In this document: positions 25,658 to 36,259 of the stretch, piece by piece | How positions within the stretch are numbered: position 1 is the stretch's first letter | Layout: the number at the start of each line of letters is the position of its first letter | NCBI RefSeq assembly: GCF_026914265.1 | Contig: NC_069135.1 | Coordinates: forward strand, 18,950,548 to 19,014,547 | Direction: 5' to 3' | From: Mya arenaria | Lineage: Eukaryota > Mollusca > Bivalvia > Myida > Myidae | DNA: 64,000 nt | Translations under genes and position numbers: made by a program | Notes under the pieces: model-generated | The model's database searches: none | Told to the model about the DNA's origin: nothing | Seen by the model: only the letters and a program-made list of their open reading frames with translations

Positions 25658-25907
25658 GGAATGCGTATTCGACATATGTGCGTGTATTCTCCACTGAGTG
25701 AGTGCTTCGTTTAATGAATAATCGCCACACTCAAACCTGCGGTGCAGACCATTTGTCTGTCCATTGGTTTGTAGTGCTTGCTTCGGTTACAAACCAGAAA
25801 ATGGACAGACAAATGGTCTGCACCGCAGGTTTGAGTGTGGCGATTATTCATTAAACGAAGCACTCACGCAGTGGAGAATACACGCACATATGTCGAATAC
25901 GCATTCC
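25658..25907. repeat. 250-bp near-perfect palindrome
   Basis: The left arm begins GGAATGCGTATTCGACATAT and the right arm ends with its reverse complement. Arms of roughly 115-120 bp match almost base for base, with a 4-base length difference near the centre and a loop of about 14 bases. The outer part is upstream sequence also present, in one orientation only, before copies 1 and 3, so one arm is an inverted copy of local DNA. Confidence 0.93.
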
Positions 25908-26614
25908 ACATGACAAAACTCGCATTATCGTAGTTTCGTTTATAATCCTTATTTAAACCACCGCCGATCAAGAAGACGCATTCTTTTCAAAAGCAGCAAA
26001 ATCAAACATGTTTACCCATACAATGTTTATCTTCGGTCTTTTTCTGACATAGAGATGTACTACAACCAGGAAAATCATGAGTCAATTGTGTTGTGGTTGT
26101 GTTCAGTCATTGAACACGAACGCTGGTTGTCATAACTACTCGCCATTGACCGCACACAGTATGGCACCCTTGAGATTATATAAATACAGCTTGAATGAAA
26201 TATTTAGAATCGCTGATAATAGTTTGTTTTGTTCATATCAATTGATAAATTCAGACAATTTTAGACCGGTTCAATTAATGTACTAATTAGGATATCGGAA
26301 TCATTCTGACAGACCATTAAAAGGTTACACGTCCATTGTCCCCAATCAATCATTTTAATTACGCGAGTTGATGGTTTAATGGGTTCCTTTTGCATTCAAT
26401 AATTTGCAGGGTAAATTCTGAAATTGTACTATTTACTGAGCTGTCAATGCTTCATTACCGCAGACTTCAATCGAACGAGCAGATTGACTATGCTTCATCT
26501 AAACGCATGCTAGGAAACATTTAGAGAAGGCTAGGAAAAGGTGCTGAATTGATGCTAGAGAGAGCAATGTTGGTCGGGAAATAAATTAAATTCTCCCAAC
26601 CAAACAAACTGGAC

Positions 26615-27910
26615 ATGATGACGAAAGTTAACATTGCGCCTGTTTTATCTACACTCGGCTTATTAATGATGTTGATATCTGGAGGTAATTGTGCCAATGT
26701 TATCCATGTTGGAAATTTATATGAGCACATATTCAATAACTACAACCGGAAACTCCTACCTCTCGTGGACTATGCAGGCACAGTAAACATTCAGATGTAC
26801 GTCTCAATAGTAAGCATCAACAACTTTGACGAAATGTCAGGCGAGCTAGATCTGACTATGATGTTTTTCGCAACTTGGGAAGAGACTCGTATCTCCTGGA
26901 CTCCGGCGGATTACGGTGGGACAACATCCCTTCTAGTCGCACCGGAAGATCTGTGGCGTCCACAGTTGTTTCTCGTTCAATCGTTCGGCTCTCTGCAGGA
27001 TGTTGGTAATAACTCCATCATGCCGAGGGTGTACGCAAATGGAACGGTGTTTTGGAAGCCGGGCATGGTAATCAAAGTTTCATGCACTGTGGATGTTACG
27101 TATTTTCCGTTTGACACTCAGACATGTACCCTTACGCTTTCAGGATGGTCTTACGACTCAGACGAATTGCTGTTGCAGGCAAATCGGAATGAACTAGACA
27201 GGACATACTATAGCGATAACACTCAATGGGATTTGTATCAAACTAATGTCACTAGTTTAATATACGGGAACGAGATCCCATCTGCTCTTTTAATCATGCT
27301 TAAACTTAAAAGACGGGACCAGTTCTATGTTATATACATTATCATTCCACTTGTCTTTTTGGGTCTTATAAACCACATTGTGTTTGCTATGCCGGTGGCA
27401 TCAGGTGAACGCATGTCGGTGGCCATAACGACGTTTCTGTCGTTTATCGTTTACCTGGAGATGATTAATGAAAACGTACCGCCGAGTTCGTCACCAATGG
27501 CCTATCTGTACTTCTACGTCCTGTTTCTGCTAGTGTACAGCTCAATGACGATGTTCCTTTGCATCGTCTCAATGATTATTCACGACAAACAAGGCCCAGT
27601 CCCGGAAACGCTAAAAACGATCGTCATTTACTTACGCTTCTGGTGTTGCCGAAAATCACATCGGACGGATTTAAGGCTGAGGAAAGTCTCCCCTGATGAG
27701 CACAATGCAAATGTTAAAAACTTTCCTGAATTTTCCGAGACCGAGAATCTACCGGATGTTATGTCTACTGACACAGATAACGTCCCAGCCGTAACATGGA
27801 CGGTAGTTGGGGAAACGTATGATCGCTGGGTGTCCATTGCACTATCCGTGATATTCATAATCACCACCCTAGTAATTTTTGTGAAACTTTATTTGAATAC
27901 CGGACTTTGA
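26615..27910 (+). CDS. Cys-loop ligand-gated ion channel subunit (nicotinic receptor-like), copy 2, intronless
   Basis: 431 residues, intact, same architecture as copy 1: signal peptide 1-27, Cys loop C157-C171, four TM segments, GER before TM2, no vicinal Cys pair in loop C. By eye about 37 residues differ from copy 1 over 431 positions (about 91% identity). Differences gather in the signal peptide, the TM3-TM4 loop and TM4, while the Cys loop, TM1 and TM2 are nearly unchanged, which suggests purifying selection on the channel core. One notable change is GM to EM just after TM2 (residue 282), near the outer channel mouth. Start codon follows CTGGAC in both this copy and copy 3. Lies about 3.6 kb after copy 1 in the same orientation. 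Confidence 0.95.
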   Translation: MMTKVNIAPVLSTLGLLMMLISGGNCANVIHVGNLYEHIFNNYNRKLLPLVDYAGTVNIQMYVSIVSINNFDEMSGELDLTMMFFATWEETRISWTPADYGGTTSLLVAPEDLWRPQLFLVQSFGSLQDVGNNSIMPRVYANGTVFWKPGMVIKVSCTVDVTYFPFDTQTCTLTLSGWSYDSDELLLQANRNELDRTYYSDNTQWDLYQTNVTSLIYGNEIPSALLIMLKLKRRDQFYVIYIIIPLVFLGLINHIVFAMPVASGERMSVAITTFLSFIVYLEMINENVPPSSSPMAYLYFYVLFLLVYSSMTMFLCIVSMIIHDKQGPVPETLKTIVIYLRFWCCRKSHRTDLRLRKVSPDEHNANVKNFPEFSETENLPDVMSTDTDNVPAVTWTVVGETYDRWVSIALSVIFIITTLVIFVKLYLNTGL

Positions 27911-28089
27911 GAGGAAAATTTATATGCATGATAAACGGATGACATTGATAAAAGTAAAAGGAGGAAAGCGCTTTGCTTGAAAAAGCACCATGATCAAGTT
28001 CTAATGAGCAAACATGGGGGTTTGGATGTTAGAAACATACTAAATTTTACGATATTATCGTTTATTACGTGGCTACATTCTTATGAAAA

Positions 28090-28800
28090 ACTGACACAAA
28101 AACTGTCGGTTAGGTTGTTAGTTAGTAAATGTATCTTTATGATTGAAATTGTGTGTTTGGATAATATTTGGAAAATGCATCTTTATGATTGAAACTAATT
28201 TCTATCTTCATGGATAACTGACTAAAAATGTTGTCTGTTGTTAATTGATAAGGGCATCTTTACAATTTAAATTTATTTCTGTCGTGATTGATAACTGACA
28301 CAAAATATTGTATGTTTTGATGTTAGTTGGTAAATGCATCTTTATGATTTAACTTATTTCTGCCTTGATGAATAACTGACACAAAATGCTGTCTGTTTTG
28401 ATGTTAGTTGGTAACGGCATCTATATGATTAAAACTTGTTTCTGTCTTGATGGATAACTGACACAAAATGCTGTCTGTTTTGATGTTAGTTGGTAAAGGC
28501 ATCTTTATGATTAAAACTTGTTTCTATCTTGATGGATAACTGACATAAAATGCTGTATGTTTGGCTGTTAGTTGGTAAAGACATCTTTATGATTAAATTT
28601 TGTTTTGTCTTGTTGCATAACTGACACAAAATACTGTATGTTTAGTTGTTAGATGGTAAAGGCATATTTATGATTAAAATTTGTTTCTGTCGTGATGGAG
28701 TAGTGACACAATCTACTGTTTGCATGGTTGATAGTTGGCAAAGGCATCTTTATGATTTAAACTTATTTCTGTCTGATTGTTGTGTTCACGGAACTAGAAA
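28090..28800. repeat. 82-bp tandem repeat, about 8 units, with tail
   Basis: Unit runs from ACAAAATGCTGTCTGTTTTG through GTTAGTTGGTAAAGGCATCT to CTTGATGGATAACTGAC, spaced 82 bases apart. It ends in the tail GGAACTAGAAATAAATAAAC. The following 300 bases contain TTGAATAACAAACAGACAAATG and ATATTCGCGAATAACCAAC, which recur at 56340-56790. Confidence 0.9.
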
Positions 28801-29159
28801 TAAATAAACATTAAAGAATGTCGACTCTCTGAAATCTTCATTCTCTTTTTTGCATGGCAATTCGCTACTACATTGTATTTGCAAACGTTAGTAAATAAAA
28901 ACAACAACTTATGAACAAGATCTTCTAAAGACTCTCGACTTGTTGGTAGTTTGCGAACAACCAACTGGCAATTTTGAATAACAAACAGACAAATGTAGAA
29001 AAAATACAAATCATTGATTGCAACGAAGATCCTTTTATACTGAAAAACATTTACCGAGTGATTTATTCACAAGTGTATCTTTTAAGCATGCAACAGGACA
29101 AAACCCTAATACCCAGTTGTTGGTTGATGGATATTCGCGAATAACCAACAAGCAATGAA

Positions 29160-29575
29160 GATAGGGGTTTGCCTCGTATGCATACCAGAAAACGGGGGAT
29201 TGTTTCATGTACAAACCAGAAAATGGAGGGTTGTTTCGTGTACATACCAGAATACTAGGGATTGTTTCGTGTAAGTCCGCGACAAACGGGGAAGGGGTCG
29301 TATTCATACAAGAAAACGATTACTACGTGTATATTTCAGACATCTGCGGATCGTGTTCATACAAGAATACGAGGGATGTCTTTGTGTATATGCCAGACAA
29401 TGGAGAAAGGTAAGATTCATGTACATACCAGACAAAGAGAAGTTGATTCATGAAAGTCATACCAGGAAACGGGGAGATCATTCTAGTACATACCAGAAAA
29501 CGGGGTATGGCTTCGTGTATGTCCCAGAAAACGGGGGCTTACTTCGGGTACATACCAGAAAACAGACAGATGTAT
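29160..29575. repeat. 30-bp minisatellite upstream of receptor copy 3
   Basis: Thirteen or so units of the CATACCAGAAAACGGGG family, several diverged. Same repeat and position as before copies 1 and 2. Confidence 0.88.
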
Positions 29576-30279
29576 GGTCTGCAATGCAGGTTTGAGCATC
29601 TCACGCAGTGGCACAAATTCGCATATTTATGTCGAATACGCATTGTGCGTACATGACAAAAATGTCATCACTGTCGTATCGTATATAATCCTTATTAAAA
29701 TCACTGCCGATGTATTACAACCAGCAAATCATGTGCCAATTAGGTTCCGGTTGTGTAGTCATAAAACACTAACGCTGGTTGTCGTAGCTTCTCTATGGAT
29801 CACCGTGTACTGTATGGTAACCTTGAGATTATTTAACAACAGCTTGAATGCAAATGAAATATTTAGAATCGCTGATTATAGTTTTTTGTTCATATCAAAT
29901 GATAAATTGAGACAATTTAAGACTGGTTCAATTAATATACTTATTCACTTTTTTTCAGTTATCGGAACTATTAAGAGAGACCATTGAAATGGTTACACAT
30001 CCATTGTCCCCAATTAATAATTTTAATTACGCGAGTTAATGGTTAAATGGGTTCTTTTTTTAAATAACTTGCAGGGTACAGTTTGAAATTGTACTGTTTA
30101 CTGAGCTGTTTATACTTCATTATTACAGACTTCATTCGAACGAGCAGACACTATATGTTCCATCGCAACGAATGCCAGGAAACATTTAGAGAAGGCGCGG
30201 AAAAGCTGCTGTATTGATGCAAGTGAGAGCCAAGTTGGTCTGGAAATAACTTAAAGTCTTCCAACCAAACAAACTGGAC

Positions 30280-31579
30280 ATGATGACGAAAGTTAACATA
30301 GCGCCGTTTTCACCTACACTACTCGTTTTACTTATGTTGATATCTGGAGGTAATTGTGCCAATGTTATCCAGGTTGGAAATTTATATGAGCACATATTCG
30401 TTCAATAACTACAACCGGAAACTCCTACCTCTCGTGGACTATTCGGACACCGTAAACATTCAGATGTCTGTCTCAATAATAAGCATCAACAACTTTGACG
30501 AAATGTCAGGCGAGCTAGATCTGACTATGATGTTTTACGTAACTTGGGAAGAGACTCGTATCTCCTTGACTCATGCAGATTACGGCGGGACAACATCTCT
30601 TCTAGTCGCACCGAAAGATTTTTGGTGTCCATAGTTGTTTCTTGTTCAATCGTTCGGCTCTCTGTAGGATGTTGGTAATAACTCAATCATGCCGAGGGTG
30701 TACGCAAATGGAACGGTGTTTTGCAAGACCGGCATGGTAATCAAAGTTTCATGCACTGTTGACGTTACGTATTATCCGTTTGACGCTCAGACATGTGCCC
30801 TTACGCTTTCAGGATGGTCTTACAACTCAGTCGAATTGATATTGCAGGCAAATCGGAATGAACTAGACAGGATATACTACAGCGATAACACTCAATGGGA
30901 TTTGTATCAAACTAACGTCACAAGTTTAATATACTGGAACGAGATCCCATCTGCACTTATGATCGTGCTTAAACTAAAAAGACGGGACCAGTTCTATGTT
31001 ATATACATTATCATTCCACTTGTCGTTTTGGGTCTTATAAACCACATTGTGTTTGCTATGCCGGTAGCGTCAGGTGAACGCATGTCGGTGGCCATAACGA
31101 CGTTTCTGTCATTTATCGTTTACCTGGGGATGATTAATGAAAACGTACCGCCGAGTTCGTCACCAATGGCCTATCTGTACTTCTACGTCCTGTTTCTTCT
31201 TGTGTACAGCTCAATGACGATGTTCCTGTGCCTCCTCTCAATGATAATTCACGACAAACAAGGCCCAGTACCGGAAACGCTCAAAACGATCGTCATTTAC
31301 TTACAATTCTGGTGTTGCTGTAAATCACGTCGGACGGATATTAGGCTGAGTAAAGTCTCCCCTGATGGGCATAATGCGAATGTTCAAAGCATTCCTGTAT
31401 TTTCCGAGACCGAGAGCCTACCGGATGTTATGTCTACTGACACAGATAACGTCCCAGCCGTAACATGGACGGTAGTTGGGGACACGTATGACCGCTGGGT
31501 TTCCATTGTTCTATCCATGATATTCATAATCAGTACCCTAGTCATTTTTGTGAAACTTTATTTAAATACCGGACTTTGA
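30280..31579 (+). pseudogene. Cys-loop receptor copy 3, broken
   Basis: Colinear with copies 1 and 2 from the MMTK start to the shared LNTGL end. A 4-base insertion near 30400 shifts the frame after LYEHIF, and two CAG-to-TAG changes stop it at 30632-30634 and 30665-30667. Downstream of these the frame is open for 296 residues, including the Cys loop, TM1-TM4 and the GER/TM2 block. Substitutions otherwise remain modest, so loss is recent. A 3' product from an internal ATG (30689) would lack the signal peptide and half the ligand-binding domain, so a working channel is unlikely. Sequencing error cannot be excluded but three independent lesions argue against it. Confidence 0.9.
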
Positions 31580-31649
31580 GAGGAAAATTTATATGCATGA
31601 TCAACAGTTGGCATTGATAAAAAAAAGTGTGCAAAAAAGAAGGACACGT

Positions 31650-32250
31650 GAAGTTAGCGGCTTAGCGGCCTCGCGGCCTAGCGGCGTGAAGTTAGCGGCC
31701 TAGCGGCCTTGCGGCGTGAAGTAAGCGGCCTATTGACCTGGCGACCTAGCGGCGTGAAGTTGGCGGCCTAACGGCCTATTTGTTTTCTCTATTTCACTTC
31801 TGGTGTTGCCGAAAATGCCGATGTTTTCTATACGTTTTATTCTAAAACAATTATAAATTAACTGTTTTATGCACAAATTATCACTCTGAAGCGTTTTTCA
31901 ACTATTTTTCAAAAAAGTCGATCAAGCACTTCAGCGGCCTAGCGGCGTGAAATTAGCGGCCTGGCGGCCTAAAATTGAATCCTATTTCAAAGCATGTATT
32001 TTCTCCTAATTCAATGACATTTTAACTGTTTTTATGCACAAATTAACACATCGAAGCGATTATCAACATTTTTTTTTCAAAAACGTCGATAAAGCAGTAA
32101 GCTAATTCAAAGCATTAAACATGCCTGTTCTTCTGAAACAATGATATGTTTACTCTTTTAATACACACATTACCACTCTGAAGCGTCTGAAGCACTTCAG
32201 CGGCCTAGCGGCCTAGCGGCCTAGCGGCGTGAAATTAGCGGCCTGGCATA
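31650..32250. repeat. GCGGCCTA/GCGTGAAGTTA repeat clusters (foldback-type element remains)
   Basis: Three clusters (31652-31770, 31930-31970, 32197-32245) of TAGCGGCCTAGCGGC and GCGGCGTGAAGTTAGC, separated by AT-rich spacers with ACTGTTTTATGCACAAATTA. The same words occur as opposed clusters at 55425-55797, where they form a foldback. Here all clusters point the same way, so this looks like a rearranged or nested copy. Unusually GC-rich for the region. Confidence 0.75.
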
Positions 32251-32299
32251 TTATAAATAACTGTTTTATGCACAAATTAACACATCGAAGCGATTATCA

Positions 32300-32527
32300 A
32301 CAATTTTGTATTGTATTCCGTAGCAACCTTTGACTTCGTTTGACAACTGTTGTACACCGTAGCAACCTTTGACTTCGTTTGACCTCTGCTGTACACCGTA
32401 GCAATCTTTCATTTCGTTTGACCACTATTGTATACCGTAGCAACCTTTGACTTCGTTTGACCTCTGTTGTACGCCGTAGTAACCTTTCACTTCGTTTGAC
32501 CACTGCTGTACACCGTAGCAACCTTGA
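32300..32527. repeat. 39-bp minisatellite, left part
   Basis: Unit: CCTTTGACTTCGTTTGACCA then CTATTGTACACCATAGCAA. About six units before interruption by the LINE. The array resumes in register at 35679. Confidence 0.93.
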
Positions 32528-35500
32528 AATAAAATTTCATTTACAGAATAAAAATTCCCCTCATTTTTTAGGTTTATGCGAAACGTTTTTAACAGAAAAT
32601 ATACAGAATGAATTGCTTCATATAACACATTACACTTTCGAGAGGAGAGACCGATCCCATAAAATGGGCGGCGGACTTTTAGTCTATATACAAGAACATA
32701 TAAAATATAAAAGACGACATGATATAGAGTCTGCTGATATTGAATCGATTTGGTTAGAAATAATTGGAAAACAATGTAAATCGTTTTTTAGTAAATTTTG
32801 TTTATCGTCCCCCAAACTCGAGTCAAATGTGGATTGACATGTATTGACAAGTGGACATTGCCGATACTAGTAATGTAGAGTATTATATTCTTGGTGATTT
32901 TAACATTAATCACTTAAGTGATAAAAAATACGACAATACTAAATGTTCTGACTTTACACTGAAATACGGATTGAAAAATATCGTTACAACACCGACAAGG
33001 GTAACGAAAAAATCATCAACAATAATTGACCATATTTATACAAATTGTATTAAAAACGTGCTTAACGTTCATGTAACACCATTGTCATTAAGTGATCACT
33101 TTCCAATATGGTTCACTAGACATAAGAAAAATAATTTCAAATGTTTTTGAACGAATTGATCACAAATCGAAATATTACCGATGTTTTAAGAATTTCAATG
33201 AACAATCATTTCAAATTGATCTTATCTCATCAGGAGTTCATATGATTGAAACAATAGTCAATCCGAACGATGCTTTAAATTTATTTTATTCTATTGTAAA
33301 TCAAGTTTTATCTAAACATGCTCATATTAAGCAAAAAAGAGTAAAACATGATTTTCAACCTAACTGGTTTACTGCTGAAATAAAAACAATGATATTTGAA
33401 AGAGACGAGTACCATAGAAATGGTGAACACGACAAATATAAGATATTAAGAAATAATCAAGCGGTGAAGGATAAAAAGGATCCAAACTTTATCTGGAAGA
33501 ATTTAAAGGATATTTCTCATTTGAAAAAAATAGCAAGATAATTTTACCGGAGCAACTACAAATTGGTGATAGAGAAGTTTCTGGAGGACTCAATATTGTT
33601 AATGAACTTCACATTTACTTTACCAATATATCAAATATAATAGAAAAAAAACGCCCTTTAAACCCGAACGTTTTAGTAAACTGAAATATGACCTAAACGT
33701 TAAATTAGGGCACAAAACGTTCGAATTGAATTATATATCACCACTTGAGGTAAAACAGATCATTGATAAACTTGATATAAGTAAATCAACTGGGATAGAT
33801 GATATTGGCCCAAGAGTAATTAAACATTGTGGTGACTTCATCACACCATGCATTGCGTCTATTATAAATAATAGTATCATGATCGGAATATTTCCAGACT
33901 CCTTGAAAACTGCACGTGTATTACCGTTGTTTAAATTAGGAAGTAAAGATGATCCAAGTAATTATCGTCCATTTTCGATATTGCCAACAATATCAAAAAT
34001 ATTTGAAAGGCACATGGCAAACCAAGTTCAAGATTACTTCCATTCTACAAACATTATACACACTAAACAGTCTGGATTTAGGAAAAACCATTCCTAATGT
34101 ACAGCGTTAACAAGTTTAATAGATGCATGGGTAAAAGATATTGACAGTGGCAAAATTGTTGGTGCTGTCTTTCTAGACCTACGAAAAGCATTTGATTTAG
34201 TGGATCATGAAATTCTACTACATAAATTAAACTTGTATCACTTTTCTGAAAATTCGATAAAGTTTTTTAAATCCTACTTATTTAATAGAAAACGATTAGT
34301 TAAAGTCGGAAACATACAGTCTGGCTTGCTTCCAATATCATCAGGAGTACCTCAGGGATCCATTCTTGGTCCACTGCTGTTTCTTATATACATCAATGAC
34401 ATTGCGCTTTGTAAAACGAATATGAACATCGATTTATTTGCAGATGACTCAACATTGCATGAAACCGGTAGTAATGTAAACATCATTGAAAGTAAACTAC
34501 GATAACATCTTAATCTCGTTGTCGATTGGTGCCAAATAAATAACATGTCATTGCATCCAACTAAATCCAAGTGTATGGTTATCGAAACTATATATAAAAC
34601 AAAACAAGTTAGAAAATTAAATCTTACAATCGATGGAACAGCATTAGAAAATGTGACTGTGCAAAAACTACTTGGAATCTATATTGATAATAACCTAAAA
34701 TGGCGTCCGCAAATAGAAATTGTTTGCAAAAAAAAATCAACTGTAAACTCTTTTGAAACGTCTATTGTTCTACCTCAATGATGAGATGAAACGTTTGTTT
34801 TACAATGCATATATCCTTCCAATTTTATATTATTGTTGTCATATTTGGGGCAAAGGAAACTCAAGCTACTTACATAAAGTTAAATCCTTGCAAAATAGGG
34901 CTGCAAAAATCATTCTTAAAATTCCTAAACGATCATCTTCAAACGGATTGTTACAAGAACTTCAGTGGCTAACGTTTACAGACAGGTGCAAATATCACTG
35001 TGCATCCCTTGTCTATAATACCCTTAATTGAAAGGCTCCGAGGTATATGTCTGAATTGTTAATCTTTGCAAATAATGAACACTATTCTCTAAGATCAACT
35101 TCAAAACAAGATTTAGTTTTGATACAAACACCGCGAACTAACTATTTCAAGGATTCCTTTTCGTACTACAGTATGAAGGTTTGGAATACTATTCCGGATG
35201 AAATACGAAATGCAAAAAAGTTAAACATATTTAAGCATAATTATAAAGTGCTCCTCTTGAAATGTGCATATCATTAGTTTCAAAAAGGTATATCATCTTT
35301 TCATTATCTTAAAGATTGAAATAACTGTTGTTTTATAAATTGTTGTGTTTTATTGAGTGTCTGTCGGCGTGCACATGATGTATATTGAAATAAATGTTAT
35401 GTTAACTAAACATGATTTGTATAGAATAATTAATTTTCAAAACATCAAAAGTTCTTGTATAGGAATGTATAAGTGCGATGCAGATGTTTTATGATTTACC

Positions 35501-35619
35501 AAATACATTTTGTTTTTGTTTGTTTGTTTTTCTTCATAGAAGGCCACATTGTAAATATGATGTTGTTATGGTTGAACCTGTAATTATGTCATAATGTGTT
35601 TATACCTTATCTAAATAAA

Positions 35620-35677
<58 letters not shown>

Positions 35678-35678
35678 G
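32528..35678 (+). mobile_element. LINE (non-LTR retrotransposon, CR1/L2/Jockey-like), 5'-truncated and decayed
   Basis: Begins inside the endonuclease domain (GLCETFLTENI, then GGGLLVYI), continues with ILGDFNIN and LSDHFPIW (endonuclease), then reverse transcriptase: SKSTGIDDIGP, NYRPFSILPTISKIFERH, FLDLRKAFDLVDHE, SGVPQGSILGPLLFLIYI and LFADDSTL (the catalytic FADD), followed by a thumb region with LLGIYIDNNLKW. The 3' end is ATAAATATTATT followed by an (ATT)n tail of about 60 bases. At least six stops or frameshifts break the frame, so it is inactive. It sits cleanly within a 39-bp minisatellite: the unit is cut at CAACCTT and resumes at GACTTCG. The (ATT)n tail points to CR1/L2 relatives, but the clade call is tentative. 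Confidence 0.9.
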
Positions 35679-36240
35679 ACTTCGTTTGACAACTGCTGTA
35701 CACCGTAGCAACCTTTGACTTCGTTTGACCACTATTGAACACCATAGCAACCTTTGACTTCGTTTGACCACTATTGTAAACCATAGCAACCTTTGACTTC
35801 GTGTGACAACTGTTGTACACCATAGCAACCTTTGACTTCGTTTGACCACTATTGTACACCATAGCAACCTTTGACTTCGTTTGACCACTATTGTAAACCA
35901 TAGCAACCTTTGGCTTCGTTTGACAACTGTTGTACACCATAGCAACCTTTGACTTCGTTTGACCACTGTTGTACACCGTAGCAACCTTTGTCTTCGTTTG
36001 ACCACTATTGTACACCATAGCAACCTTTGACATCGTTTGACAACTGTTGTACACCGTAGCAACCTTTGACTTCGTTTGACCACTGTTGTACACCGTAGCA
36101 ACCTTTGTCTTCGTTTGACCACTGTTGTAACCTTTGACTTCGTTTGACAACTGTTGTACACCGTAGCAACCTTTGACTTCGTTTGACCACTATGATACAC
36201 CGAAGTAACGCATTTCTTCGTTTGACGACTATTGTAAACC
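35679..36240. repeat. 39-bp minisatellite, right part
   Basis: About 14 units of the same repeat as at 32300-32527. As 39 is a multiple of three, minus-strand frames stay open (KSKVAMVYNSGQT repeated); these are not genes. The array abuts the first visible exon of the chitobiase-like gene within 20 bases. Confidence 0.95.
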
Positions 36241-36259
36241 AGCGTTATTTTCTTAACAG

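Noticed and set aside
32457-32837. Single gene running from the 39-bp repeats into the endonuclease
   Set aside because: The first part is minisatellite sequence; the LINE begins at about 32528.
35611-36200. Long minus-strand repeat proteins (13-residue units)
   Set aside because: Produced by the 39-bp minisatellite; several frames are open at once, and part of the frame is the LINE's (ATT)n tail.
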